This document shows, piece by piece, positions 43,654 through 52,257 of a DNA stretch of 64,000 bases. A program made the position numbers and the translations under genes. A model generated the notes under the pieces. It saw only the letters and a program-made list of their open reading frames with translations, was not told the DNA's origin and searched no databases. The stretch comes from Bradyrhizobium tropiciagri (lineage in GTDB: Bacteria > Pseudomonadota > Alphaproteobacteria > Rhizobiales > Xanthobacteraceae), in contig NZ_JAFCKF010000005.1 in the NCBI RefSeq assembly GCF_018130545.1, positions 1 to 64,000 of the forward strand, written 5' to 3'. Every line of letters begins with the position of its first letter. The stretch's first letter is position 1.

Positions 43654-44973
43654 ATGGCCGAGGTCGACAGTCGCGGCCTTCCGATTTCGACGAACTCGAC
43701 GCAGGCGGCGGCGGGTTACCGCACGGGCGTTGACCTTCTCTTGTCGGCCTGGCCGGGCGCAGAGGAGGCGCTGCGGCAGGCTATCGATCTGGATCCGGAA
43801 TTCGCCCTCACGCACGCCGCTCTCGCGCGACTGCAGGCGATCAAGGGGCAGCCGGCCGAGGCGCGCGCCAGCATCGCGCGGGCCCAAGAGTTCGTCACCC
43901 GAAACGGATCACCCCGTGAGATCAACCACGTGTCGATACTCTCGCTCGCGGTGACCGGGCAGTCGGCCAAGGCGCTTGAGAGCGCGCTCGCGCATCTCGA
44001 CAAATGGCCCCGCGATGTTCTGATCCTCTCGCTGCCGCTCGGCGCGTTCGGCCTGTTCGCCTTCTCCGGAATGGCGGACCACGACCGGGCGCGCGTCGAT
44101 CTGTGCGAGAAGGTTGCGGATCGCTACGACACGGATGATTGGTGGTTTCTGACCTACCGCGGCTGGTCTCACGCCGAGAATGGCGCGGTCATCAAGGGCA
44201 GGGACCTGGCGCAACGCGGGCTCGAGCGTCGGCGCGCCAACGCCAATGCGGCTCACGCCGTCGCGCACGCCATGTTCGAGCAGGGCGCGGCGCAAGAAGC
44301 TGAGACGCTGATCGAGGGGTGGCTGCCGGAATACGACCGCGCAGGTATGCTGCACGGGCACCTGGCGTGGCACGCCGCGCTGTCTGCGCTGGAGCGCGAT
44401 GATCCGCAGCACGCGTTGGCGATCTATTCGAAGTATGTGCGTCCGTCGGTCTCGCTGGGACTTCCGATCAACGTCGTGAGCGATGCGGTGTCGCTGCTGT
44501 GGCGGCTGCAGGCGTATGGCCACGCGGTGCCGACCGGCCTGTGGGACGAAGCCGAACATTACGCAGGCTCCAAGTACGCGAACCCCGGGCTCGCGTTCGT
44601 CGAGGTCCACATGGGACTGCTGTCGGCCGCAACCGGTCGGCAGGTCGCCGCGATCGATCGCATCGATGCGAACTCGCGTCGCGTTGCGGACGGTGCGCTT
44701 CCGGCCGGCGCCGTCGTCCCTGCGGTGGGCTCGGCTGCGCTTGCGTTCGCGAATGCCGACTACGCCGAGTGCACACGGATTCTGGAACCCTTGACGAGAG
44801 ACTTCGCTCGGGTCGGCGGAAGCGGCGCCCAGCGGGAGATTCTCGAGGACATGCTGCTGCTGGCGCTGATGCGCAGCGGCCAATCACCCAAGGCGCGCGA
44901 CCTGCTTGATCGTCGTCTGCATCGACGTCCTTCGCAGCGCGACACGCGCTGGAGCCACCAAATCGAGGTCTGA
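43654..44973 (+). CDS. Tetratricopeptide-repeat protein, TTC38-like (439 aa)
   Basis: No signal peptide. Helical hairpin repeats are visible along the protein, for example ALRQAIDLDPEFALTHAALARLQAIKGQPAEARASIARA near the start, ANAAHAVAHAMFEQGAAQEAETLIEGWLPEYDR in the middle and DMLLLALMRSGQSPKARDLLDRRL at the end. The layout (HAVAHAMFEQG, MLHGHLAWHAALSALE) matches TTC38-like bacterial proteins. ATG follows AGGAGG. Directly abuts an MFS gene (stop and start adjacent). Probably binds a ligand or partner for that transporter. Confidence 0.82.
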   Translation: MAEVDSRGLPISTNSTQAAAGYRTGVDLLLSAWPGAEEALRQAIDLDPEFALTHAALARLQAIKGQPAEARASIARAQEFVTRNGSPREINHVSILSLAVTGQSAKALESALAHLDKWPRDVLILSLPLGAFGLFAFSGMADHDRARVDLCEKVADRYDTDDWWFLTYRGWSHAENGAVIKGRDLAQRGLERRRANANAAHAVAHAMFEQGAAQEAETLIEGWLPEYDRAGMLHGHLAWHAALSALERDDPQHALAIYSKYVRPSVSLGLPINVVSDAVSLLWRLQAYGHAVPTGLWDEAEHYAGSKYANPGLAFVEVHMGLLSAATGRQVAAIDRIDANSRRVADGALPAGAVVPAVGSAALAFANADYAECTRILEPLTRDFARVGGSGAQREILEDMLLLALMRSGQSPKARDLLDRRLHRRPSQRDTRWSHQIEV

Positions 44974-46200
44974 ATGTCCCAAGTCGTGATGGAAGATCTG
45001 GCGGACGCAGCGCCGACTACCCGGTTCGAACGTTCCAACGTGGTCAGGTTGGCGATCGCGCAGGCGCTGGCCGGCGCGAACTCGACCGTCATCTATGCCA
45101 CCGGCGCGGTGATCGGAGACATGCTGGCGCCGACAAAGGCGCTCGCGACACTTCCGATCTCGATCTTCGTCGTCGGAATGGCCGCTTGTACGTTGCCGGC
45201 GGGCGCGATCGCCCAACGTCACGGTCGTCGCGCGGCCTTCATGATCGGGACCGGCTGCGGTGTCGTGGGCGGCCTGATCGGATCGTTGGCCGTGCTGCAG
45301 GCCTCGTTCTGGCTGTTTTGTCTCGCGACGTTCTTCGGCGGCGTCTACGCCGCGGTGGTGCTCTCCTTTCGTTTTGCCGCCGCCGACTGCGCCGTGCCTG
45401 AGCGGCGCCCGCGCGCGTTGTCGGCCGTGATGGCGGGAGGCGTCTTCGCAGGCGTGATCGGACCACAGCTCGTTTCGTATACGATGGACCTCTGGCAGCC
45501 CTATATGTTCGCCGCGACCTATATAGGGCAAGCCATTGTCGCGGCCATCTCGCTACTCGTTCTCGCCGGCGTGCGCTTGCCGGTGCCGACGGCAGCAGAC
45601 GCCGGTAGGGGGCGTCCCTTGGCCACCATCGCACGGCAGCCACGGCTTATCGGCGCGGTCATCTGCGGCGTTGTTTCGTACCTTCTGATGAACTTCCTCA
45701 TGACGGCTGCGCCGCTCGCGATGAAGTTCTGCAACCTGCCCCAACAATCCGCGAACCTCGGCCTGCAGTGGCACGTCATCGCGATGTACGGGCCGAGCTT
45801 CTGGACGGGCCGTCTGATTACCCGGTTCGGTGCATCGAAAGTGGTTGCGACGGGTCTGCTGCTTACCGCTGCTTCGTCGGCAGTCGGCCTCCTCGGCATC
45901 CAGGTCGCACATTTCTGGGCGACGTTGATCCTGTTGGGTGTCGGCTGGAACTTCGGCTTCGTCGGTGCCTCCGCGATGGTTCTCGAATGCCACAGGCCGG
46001 AAGAGAAGGCCCGGGTCCAGTCGCTCAACGACTTCGTCGTGTTCGGCACGATGACTTTCGGCTCCTTCCTGTCGGGTGGACTGCTCTCGGCCTACGGCTG
46101 GGACACTGTGCTCTGGCTCTCGTTTCCGCCTCTTCTTTTCGCCGTGGCCGCACTCTTTGTGGCGTCGCCGGCGCGATCCAGAGAAGGCGCTGCGGCCTGA
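44974..46200 (+). CDS. MFS transporter (408 aa)
   Basis: Twelve hydrophobic helices. Motifs: VVGMAACTLPAGAIAQRHGRRAAFMIGTGCGVVGG (motif A-like, G-x3-Q-R-x-G-R-R), FCLATFFGGVYAAVVLSFRFAAAD, and in the second half FWTGRLITRFGASKVVATGLLL (G-R-L). Resembles YcaD/CynX-type importers or exporters. Start ATG immediately follows the TPR gene's stop, so the two are coupled and probably both controlled by the divergent AraC regulator. Substrate unknown. Confidence 0.88.
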   Translation: MSQVVMEDLADAAPTTRFERSNVVRLAIAQALAGANSTVIYATGAVIGDMLAPTKALATLPISIFVVGMAACTLPAGAIAQRHGRRAAFMIGTGCGVVGGLIGSLAVLQASFWLFCLATFFGGVYAAVVLSFRFAAADCAVPERRPRALSAVMAGGVFAGVIGPQLVSYTMDLWQPYMFAATYIGQAIVAAISLLVLAGVRLPVPTAADAGRGRPLATIARQPRLIGAVICGVVSYLLMNFLMTAAPLAMKFCNLPQQSANLGLQWHVIAMYGPSFWTGRLITRFGASKVVATGLLLTAASSAVGLLGIQVAHFWATLILLGVGWNFGFVGASAMVLECHRPEEKARVQSLNDFVVFGTMTFGSFLSGGLLSAYGWDTVLWLSFPPLLFAVAALFVASPARSREGAAA

Positions 46201-46344
46201 CGCCGGGGCGTCGACTGAATTCGATTTCCGGCGGCGGAGCCTCCGAACGCCGGAGACCCCGAAACGGACATGGGGCGCGTCGGATCGACGGATCCGCTGC
46301 GGCAAGTTCGGGAATCCTGTGAAACATGTTCGCAAGGAGAAAGC

Positions 46345-47634
46345 ATGAAGAGCGGATCGCGCGTCGAGGCGACGAGGTCGTCGACGCGGAGACAGTTTCT
46401 GGCCGCTGGTTCGCTGGCGGTAGGAGGAGCGGCTGCGTTGGTCGCATCCGGAGAGGCCTTGGCGGCCGAACCGGCTGCCGGCGCGGAAAACCTGCCGCCT
46501 AACGTTCCTGAATGGATGAAACAGCCAGGTGCAGATACCGGCAGCGAGCCGTACGGGCTGCCTTCTAAGTTCGAGAAGAGCATCGTCCGTGTGTTGAAGA
46601 AGGACACCGAACAGCAGACCTCCTCGCAGAGCCAGACGCCACTGCAGGACATCGACGGCATCATCGTCCCCAACGGCCTCTTCTACGAACGTCACCACGG
46701 CGGCATCCCCGAGATCGATCCGGCACAGCACCGCCTGATGATCCACGGCCTGGTCGAGCGGCCGACCGTCTTCACGGTGGACGACATCAAGCGCTATCCG
46801 TCGGAAAGCCGCATCCACTTCCTGGAGTGCTCCGGCAATCCGCCCTACACGAAGATCTATGCGAAGACCGCGGGTGAGCTGGTCGGGCTGGCGAGCTGCT
46901 GTGAATGGACCGGCGCGCCTCTGAAGACTGTGCTCGAAGACGTCGGGCTGAAGCCTGAAGCCAAGTGGATTATCGCCGAAGGCGCGGACGCTGCCGCGCT
47001 CACGCGCAGCATTCCGATCGAGAAGTGCCTGGAGGACGCGATGCTGGTCTACAGCCAGAACGGCGAGCGGTTGCGGCCCGCGCAGGGCTATCCGCTGCGC
47101 ATTCTGGTCCCGGGTTACGAGGGAAACATGAACGTCAAATGGCTTCGACGTCTTCATGTGACCAACGAGCCGATCTACTCCCGCGAAGAGACGTCGCGGT
47201 ACACCGATCTGATGCCGGACGGGACCGCGCGCAAGTTCACCTTTATGATGGAGGCGAAGTCGATCATCACCCGCCCGTCGGGTACGCACAAGATCCAGCC
47301 CGGGTTCAACGAAATCACGGGTCTGGCGTGGACGGGACGTGGCAAGGTCGCGAAGGTCGATGTGTCGACGGACGGCGGCAAGACCTGGCAAGCGGCGAAA
47401 TTGCAGGAGCCTGTTCTCACGCGAGCGTTCACGCGCTTCAGGCTTGCGTGGACGTGGGACGGCAAGCCGACGACGATCATCAGCCGCGTGACGGACGAGA
47501 CCGGCTACGTGCAGCCGAGCTTCGAACAGCTCAAGGACGTCCGGGGTCTGAACGGCCAGTACCACAACAACGCGACTTGGCCCTGGAAGATTGCCGAGAC
47601 CGGGGAGGTGACCAATGCCCATGTCAAGGCTTAG
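46345..47634 (+). CDS. soxC: SoxC-like sulfite dehydrogenase, molybdenum subunit
   Basis: 429 aa periplasmic sulfite oxidase-family molybdoenzyme. A Tat signal (STRRQFLAAGSLAVGGAAALVASG) fits export after cofactor insertion. The molybdopterin-ligating cysteine is in RIHFLECSGNPPYTKIY; other family blocks are HRLMIHGLVERPTVFTVDDIKRYP, SCCEWTGAPLKTVLEDVGL, HPAQGYPLRILVPGYEGNMNVKWLRRLHV-like text and AWTGRGKVAKVDVSTDGGKTWQ. It oxidises sulfite (or Sox-bound sulfur) to sulfate. ATG 46345 follows AAGGAG. Overlaps the cytochrome gene by 20 bases. No soxXAYZB genes are present. Confidence 0.88.
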   Translation: MKSGSRVEATRSSTRRQFLAAGSLAVGGAAALVASGEALAAEPAAGAENLPPNVPEWMKQPGADTGSEPYGLPSKFEKSIVRVLKKDTEQQTSSQSQTPLQDIDGIIVPNGLFYERHHGGIPEIDPAQHRLMIHGLVERPTVFTVDDIKRYPSESRIHFLECSGNPPYTKIYAKTAGELVGLASCCEWTGAPLKTVLEDVGLKPEAKWIIAEGADAAALTRSIPIEKCLEDAMLVYSQNGERLRPAQGYPLRILVPGYEGNMNVKWLRRLHVTNEPIYSREETSRYTDLMPDGTARKFTFMMEAKSIITRPSGTHKIQPGFNEITGLAWTGRGKVAKVDVSTDGGKTWQAAKLQEPVLTRAFTRFRLAWTWDGKPTTIISRVTDETGYVQPSFEQLKDVRGLNGQYHNNATWPWKIAETGEVTNAHVKA

Positions 47635-48154
47635 TCTCGTCGGAGCGGCCATCGTTCTGGTGTGCACGACGACGCTCGTTTACGGACAGTCGAAGTTCGG
47701 CTTCGGCAAGAAGGCCACGGACGCTGAAATCGCAGGCTGGAGCATCGACGTCGATCGGGACGGCAAGTACCTGCCGCCGGGACACGGCACGGTGAGCCAA
47801 GGCCGCGAGCTGTTTCAGAACCAGTGCGCTGCGTGCCACGGAGAGAAAGGTGAGGGCGGCATCGGCGACAAGCTGGTCGGCGGAAAGGGCACGCTGGCGA
47901 CAGCGAAGCCTGTCAAGACTGTCGGAAGCTACTGGCCGTACGCTCCCACGCTCTTCGACTACATCCGTCGCGCCATGCCTCTGAATGCCCCGGAGTCGCT
48001 CACGAACGACGAGGTATACGCTTTGTCCGGCTACATCTTGAATATGAACGGCATCGTGCCGGCGGATGCGGCGATGGACGCGAAGTCGCTGAGTGCCGTC
48101 AAGATGCCGAACCGGGATGGCTTCGTAGACGATCCGAGGCCTGACGTTCCATGA
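47615..48154 (+). CDS. Single-domain cytochrome c, sulfite dehydrogenase electron acceptor
   Basis: 179 aa with a Sec signal (LSLVGAAIVLVCTTTLVYG), so periplasmic. The haem c site is C-A-A-C-H in FQNQCAACHGEKGEGG, and the axial Met is probably in YIRRAMPLNAPESLTNDEVYALSGYIL. It matches the N-terminal cytochrome part of SoxD but lacks the second cytochrome domain. The overlap with soxC indicates coupled synthesis of a two-subunit sulfite dehydrogenase passing electrons to cytochrome c or oxidase. Confidence 0.88.
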   Translation: MPMSRLSLVGAAIVLVCTTTLVYGQSKFGFGKKATDAEIAGWSIDVDRDGKYLPPGHGTVSQGRELFQNQCAACHGEKGEGGIGDKLVGGKGTLATAKPVKTVGSYWPYAPTLFDYIRRAMPLNAPESLTNDEVYALSGYILNMNGIVPADAAMDAKSLSAVKMPNRDGFVDDPRPDVP

Positions 48155-48229
48155 CCGCGACGACCGAAGCGTGAGGCAGCAGAACTGTTTGCGTCGCGCT
48201 TCGGTTTCGCACAAAGGTGAAGCAATCGC

Positions 48230-49159
48230 ATGAAGTCGCCGGTCCATCTCAACGCGTTGCGAGCCTTCGAGGCAAGCGCACGGCACGGCAGCTTCTCCGG
48301 AGCTGCGGAGGAGCTGCACGTCACCGCTGCCGCAGTGGGGCAGCTCGTCAAGACCCTCGAAGAGTGGCTCGGCGCACCGCTCTTCCATCGCGCCACCACC
48401 GGGCGTTCCCGCCTGGTCGCGACCGAGACGGCGCTGCGCGCGCTGCCAGACATCAGAGCGGGGTTGGATCGCCTCAGTCTCGGTCTCGAGACGCTGAAGG
48501 TCGGCGGCATCCGTGCCACCTTGACCGTGACTGTCAGCCCTGCTTTCGCGGCGAAGTGGCTTCTGCCGCGGATCCACCGATTTCAGGCGAAAAGTCCGGA
48601 CATGGACGTCCGTCTCGACACCAACCTCAAGCTCTCCGACTTCGTCGCACAAGGCATCGATATCGGCGTCCGATACGGCGCCGGCGACTGGCCTGGACTG
48701 GTGGCAGAGAAGCTGATGGACGAGGAGGTTTATCCGGTCTGCTCGCCTGGCTCAGTAAAGAATTTCGGTAGCCCGCAAGATCTCCTGGGGGAAACGCTGA
48801 TCCACGATCTGTCGGTCGATCGGCACGCCGGGTTTATTACTTGGGATCAGTGGCTCGCGCAGGCCGGTGCGGCTGACGTGATCGCATCCAAACGCGGGCT
48901 CCACATCAACAACTCTGCGGCCGTGCTCCAGGCGGCAATGGAGGGGCAGGGCGTTGCTCTGGGCAGAAGCATCATGGCGCGCGACGATATCGCGTCGGGG
49001 CGGCTCGCTCGCCTGTTCCCGGAGATCACGCTGCCATCGTTGCTGTCCTACTACGTGGTCTATCGCGCCGAGAGCGCCGGGCTGCCGCGGTTGCTCGCGT
49101 TTCGCGATTGGCTCTTCGAAGAGGCCGCAGCGAATGTCGTCGACGAGCGGGCAGAGTGA
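48230..49159 (+). CDS. LysR-family regulator (GcvA-like)
   Basis: 309 aa. HTH domain: KSPVHLNALRAFEASARHGSFSGAAEELHVTAAAVGQLVKTLEEWLGAPLFHR, typical of the GcvA/AmpR branch. The effector domain (LTVTVSPAFAAKWLLPRIHRFQAKSPDMDVRLDTNLKLSDF) is also GcvA-like. It lies 75 bases after the cytochrome gene and could be expressed with it or control the sulfite dehydrogenase. Ligand unknown. Confidence 0.9.
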   Translation: MKSPVHLNALRAFEASARHGSFSGAAEELHVTAAAVGQLVKTLEEWLGAPLFHRATTGRSRLVATETALRALPDIRAGLDRLSLGLETLKVGGIRATLTVTVSPAFAAKWLLPRIHRFQAKSPDMDVRLDTNLKLSDFVAQGIDIGVRYGAGDWPGLVAEKLMDEEVYPVCSPGSVKNFGSPQDLLGETLIHDLSVDRHAGFITWDQWLAQAGAADVIASKRGLHINNSAAVLQAAMEGQGVALGRSIMARDDIASGRLARLFPEITLPSLLSYYVVYRAESAGLPRLLAFRDWLFEEAAANVVDERAE

Positions 49160-49309
49160 TGCAGCCGGTTCCGTCCAAGTTTTACTTAGCCGGATCTCAA
49201 GATCTTCGCGTTTGTGAAAGTGGACCGAGCGTCTCAAGGTCTTCCCATGACAGGCGGTGTCGGACTTGCCGCAGCGTCGCTGTTTCATCGAAGCAAGAAG
49301 GGAAGAACG

Positions 49310-49591
49310 ATGGCCTATCTGGAAATCACGCTGAAGGTCGAAGAGCACAACCGAGCCAAAGCCGCCGCAGTCTGCGGTCACTTCAAGGAACCGTTCCTCA
49401 AGAACGTATCCGGCGCCAAGTCGAAGGAGTTGCTGGTGCGGGGCGAAGACGTGCAGGTGCTTCACGGGTTCGATACTGTCGAGAATGCCGTGGCCTATAC
49501 CAAGAGCCAACTGTTCCAGGACGACGTCGTAGTCACCTTGAAGCCGCTGCTCGCGGCAGCTCCGGAGATCCGCTTCTACCAGGTCGCCTGA
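49310..49591 (+). CDS. Small unknown protein (93 aa) near sulfur genes
   Basis: Start ATG 49310-49312 after GGAA. Sequence AYLEITLKVEEHNRAKAAAVCGHFKEPFLKNVSGAKSKELLVRGEDVQVLHGFDTVENAVAYTKSQLFQDDVVVTLKPLL has beta-strand/helix alternation (L-E-I-T-L-K-V-E ... V-L-H-G-F-D-T ... A-V-A-Y ... V-V-V-T-L), suggesting a ferredoxin-like alpha/beta-barrel such as antibiotic-biosynthesis-monooxygenase-like proteins. No catalytic residue is evident. Convergent with the Lrp gene, 8 bases apart. Family not recognised. Confidence 0.65.
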   Translation: MAYLEITLKVEEHNRAKAAAVCGHFKEPFLKNVSGAKSKELLVRGEDVQVLHGFDTVENAVAYTKSQLFQDDVVVTLKPLLAAAPEIRFYQVA

Positions 49592-49599
49592 GCCTGAGT

Positions 49600-50121
49600 T
49601 CAGGCGTCCGGTCGACGACCGGACGCCTGCTCGTTGCCCGGCGAGAGGGGGAGTGGTCCCGACGAACGGTACGTCCGCATGGCGAAGCTCGTCCGGATGT
49701 CGCGCAGCTCGGGAAGAGAGAGAAGACGGTTGAGGACCGTGGCTTCATAGGTCGCCATGTCGCGTACGACGACTTCGATGAGAAAGTCGATGTCCCCGCT
49801 GACGAGGTGGCAGGCGATGACTTCGGGCATCGCCAGCAGCATCTTGATGAAGTTCTCCTTGCCTTCGGCCGAGTGACGCCCGACGCGAATTCCGGCGAAG
49901 ACGGTCAACCCGAGGCCGACCGCAGAACGATTCACGATCGTACGGTAGCCCTCGATGGCGCCCGTCTCTTCCAGCAGCTTGACCCTCCGCGAGCATGGGG
50001 AAGGGGAAAGGCCGACCCGCTCGGCGAGCACGTTGTTCGGCAGACGGGCGTCGGTCTGCAGCTCACGGAGAATCTTCAGGTCGATTGCATCGAAATTGGC
50101 TGTATTCGCAGGAATGGTCAT
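49600..50121 (-). CDS. Lrp/AsnC-family regulator, likely controls methionine gamma-lyase
   Basis: 173 aa. N-terminal HTH: FDAIDLKILRELQTDARLPNNVLAERVGLSPSPCSRRVKLLEETGAIEGYRTIV, then the RAM ligand domain ending LPELRDIRTSFAMRTY. Start ATG 50119-50121 (a longer frame to 50160 is possible). Divergent from the methionine gamma-lyase gene, 94 bases apart. In Pseudomonas putida the Lrp-type MdeR controls mdeA divergently (established knowledge), so the same role is inferred here, with methionine as likely effector. Confidence 0.92.
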   Translation of the reverse strand: MTIPANTANFDAIDLKILRELQTDARLPNNVLAERVGLSPSPCSRRVKLLEETGAIEGYRTIVNRSAVGLGLTVFAGIRVGRHSAEGKENFIKMLLAMPEVIACHLVSGDIDFLIEVVVRDMATYEATVLNRLLSLPELRDIRTSFAMRTYRSSGPLPLSPGNEQASGRRPDA

Positions 50122-50215
50122 GAAATGCCTGTCTGACGCGATTTCGTGCCAAAATCTCAATCCGACGGGCTTGTCTTTGGCAAGTGCGAATTCGCGCAGC
50201 GATTATGCTGGCGGC

Positions 50216-51406
50216 ATGAAAAACATCGAATTGGGCTTCTCCACGCGGGCGATCCACGAAGGGTACGACCCGCTCGACTATCATGGGGCATTGAACCCGC
50301 CAGTCTTTCTAACGTCGACATATGCGTTCGAGCGCTCCGTGACGGGCAGCGAGCGGTTTGCGGGGACGACCGACGGCTACATTTACAGCCGCGTAGGCAA
50401 TCCAACCGTTTCAGTGCTTGAGAAGCGAATGGCGTCGCTGGAGGGAGGTGAGGCGGCCATGGCAACGTCGTCCGGCATCGGCGCTCTCACTGCCGTTATC
50501 TGGACACTTCTCAAGGCCGGTGACGAGATCGTCGCCGACAAGACGCTCTACGGCTGCACGTTTTCGTTGCTACACCACCAACTTGAGCGCTTCGGCATTA
50601 AGACCAGGTTCGTCGATCTGACTGAGCCCGCCAATCTGGCGGATGCGTTGACCTCTCGTTGTTGCTTGGTAGTCGCCGAAACGCCCTCCAATCCGAACAT
50701 GCGCTTGGTCGATATCGCAGCGGTTGCTGATATTTGCCACAAGAGGGGAGTTCTGCTGCTGATCGATAACACCTTCTGCACGCCCTATCTTCAAAAGCCG
50801 ATCGCACTAGGAGCTGACATTGTCGTGCATTCGGCTACGAAGTATCTCGGCGGTCACGGCGACTTGCTGGCCGGCATCATCGTCGCGCGGAAGGACGTCA
50901 TCGATAACTGCCGCTTCATCGGGATCAAGGAGATGAACGGTGCCTGCATCTCCGCCTTCGACGCGTTCCTCGTTCTCCGAGGGCTGAAGACGCTCAGTAT
51001 CCGGATGGATCGACATGGTGAGAATGCGTCCAAGCTGGCGCATGCCCTTGCTGAGCACCCTGCGGTGGAGACCGTCTATTTCCCTGGCCTGCCGTCCCAT
51101 CCGCAGCACCAGCTCGCAATGCGCCAGATGAAGAACATGGGCGGTATGATCTCACTGGAGCTCAAGGGTGGACTTGGGGCCGGTCGCGCCTTCATGGACA
51201 ACGTCACGCTCGCGACGCGCGCAGTCAGCCTCGGCGACGCGGAGACCCTGATCCAGCACCCCGCCAGCATGACCCACGCGACTTACTCGCCGGAAGAACG
51301 AGCCGCGCATGGATTTACCGATGGTTTGATCCGGATCTCGGTCGGCCTCGAGGATTACGACGATCTGCAGGACGATCTTCTGGGATCGCTCGATCGCTTG
51401 AAATAA
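50216..51406 (+). CDS. L-methionine gamma-lyase (PLP enzyme)
   Basis: 396 aa Cys/Met-metabolism PLP enzyme that splits methionine to methanethiol, ammonia and 2-oxobutyrate. The PLP lysine is in VVHSATKYLGGHGD. The MGL hallmark cysteine appears in TLYGCTFSLLHHQLERFG, matching the P. putida block (YGCTFAFLHH), and FSTRAIHEGYDPLDYHGALNPPV also matches. C-terminal SLGDAETLIQHPASMTHATYSPEERAAHG is classic. First gene of a plus-strand cluster of six. Start ATG 50216; ribosome site weak. Confidence 0.93.
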   Translation: MKNIELGFSTRAIHEGYDPLDYHGALNPPVFLTSTYAFERSVTGSERFAGTTDGYIYSRVGNPTVSVLEKRMASLEGGEAAMATSSGIGALTAVIWTLLKAGDEIVADKTLYGCTFSLLHHQLERFGIKTRFVDLTEPANLADALTSRCCLVVAETPSNPNMRLVDIAAVADICHKRGVLLLIDNTFCTPYLQKPIALGADIVVHSATKYLGGHGDLLAGIIVARKDVIDNCRFIGIKEMNGACISAFDAFLVLRGLKTLSIRMDRHGENASKLAHALAEHPAVETVYFPGLPSHPQHQLAMRQMKNMGGMISLELKGGLGAGRAFMDNVTLATRAVSLGDAETLIQHPASMTHATYSPEERAAHGFTDGLIRISVGLEDYDDLQDDLLGSLDRLK

Positions 51407-51450
51407 CGAAACGCCCGGCGATCGATCGGGCCTGATACGGGAGGTGGACC

Positions 51451-52257
51451 ATGACTGAATTCGTGTCGCCGGAGGCGATGGCCGACATGATCCCGTCGGG
51501 CGTCAAGCTCGGCCTCGCTCCGGACGGTTCGGGTTCCTGTCCCGCGATGATTCGATTCCTGATCGAGCGAGGAATCCGCGACCTTCACGTCGTTTGTGCC
51601 CCCATCGGCGGGATGCAGGTCGACATGCTGATCGGTGCCGGCGCCGTGTCTGTGCTTGAGACCAGCGCCGTCAGCCTGGGCGAGGCGGGCGGGGCACCGT
51701 GCTTCGGTCGCGCGATCCGCAACGGCGAGATCCGGATGCTCGATGCGACGTGTCCGGCGGTGTTCGCGGGTCTGAGCGCGGCGGAGAAAGGCGTGCCGTT
51801 CATGCCGATCCGCGGCATCATCGGCAGCGACGTCCTGAAGAACCATCCGAACTGGAAGGTCACCACCAATCCGTTCGACGAGAGCGAGAAGATCGTGGTG
51901 GTCTCGGCCATCCAGCCGGACATCACACTGATCCATGCGCCGGAAGCCGATCGCTTCGGCAACGTCCGCCTTGGCCGGCGCCGCGAGGTCATGCTGCTCG
52001 CGCACGCCTCCAAAAAGACCTTCGTCACCGTCGAGCGCATCTCCGAGACCTCGCTGCTCGACGACGAAAAGCTAGCCGCCGGCGTTCTCCCGGCGATGTA
52101 CGTCTCCGCCGTCGCCGAATACAAGGGTGCGGCCTGGCCGACAGGCCTCTACGCCGAGTATGAGGTCGACGCTGGAGAGGTCGAAAACTACGCGCGTGCT
52201 GCACGCACGCCAGAGGGCTTCCTGGCCTACATCACCGGTACCAGGAGCGCGGCGTGA
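51451..52257 (+). CDS. Family I CoA-transferase-like subunit A (268 aa)
   Basis: The alpha-type subunit (glutaconate CoA-transferase A / IpdA-like): SGVKLGLAPDGSGSCPAMIRFLIERGIRDLHVVCAPIGGMQVDMLIGAGAV, then GIIGSDVLKNHPNWKVTTNPF and VVVSAIQPDITLIHAPEADRFGNVRL. Pairs with the next gene, whose GTG overlaps this stop by four bases. In heterodimers this subunit binds CoA, while subunit B often carries the catalytic Glu. The substrate is unknown; 2-oxobutyrate-derived propionate or another carboxylate is suggested by the neighbouring lyase. Confidence 0.88.
   Translation: MTEFVSPEAMADMIPSGVKLGLAPDGSGSCPAMIRFLIERGIRDLHVVCAPIGGMQVDMLIGAGAVSVLETSAVSLGEAGGAPCFGRAIRNGEIRMLDATCPAVFAGLSAAEKGVPFMPIRGIIGSDVLKNHPNWKVTTNPFDESEKIVVVSAIQPDITLIHAPEADRFGNVRLGRRREVMLLAHASKKTFVTVERISETSLLDDEKLAAGVLPAMYVSAVAEYKGAAWPTGLYAEYEVDAGEVENYARAARTPEGFLAYITGTRSAA

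Noticed and set aside
45553-47667. 704-codon minus-strand frame opposite MFS and soxC
   Set aside because: Antisense shadow over two confidently assigned genes; no recognisable domain.
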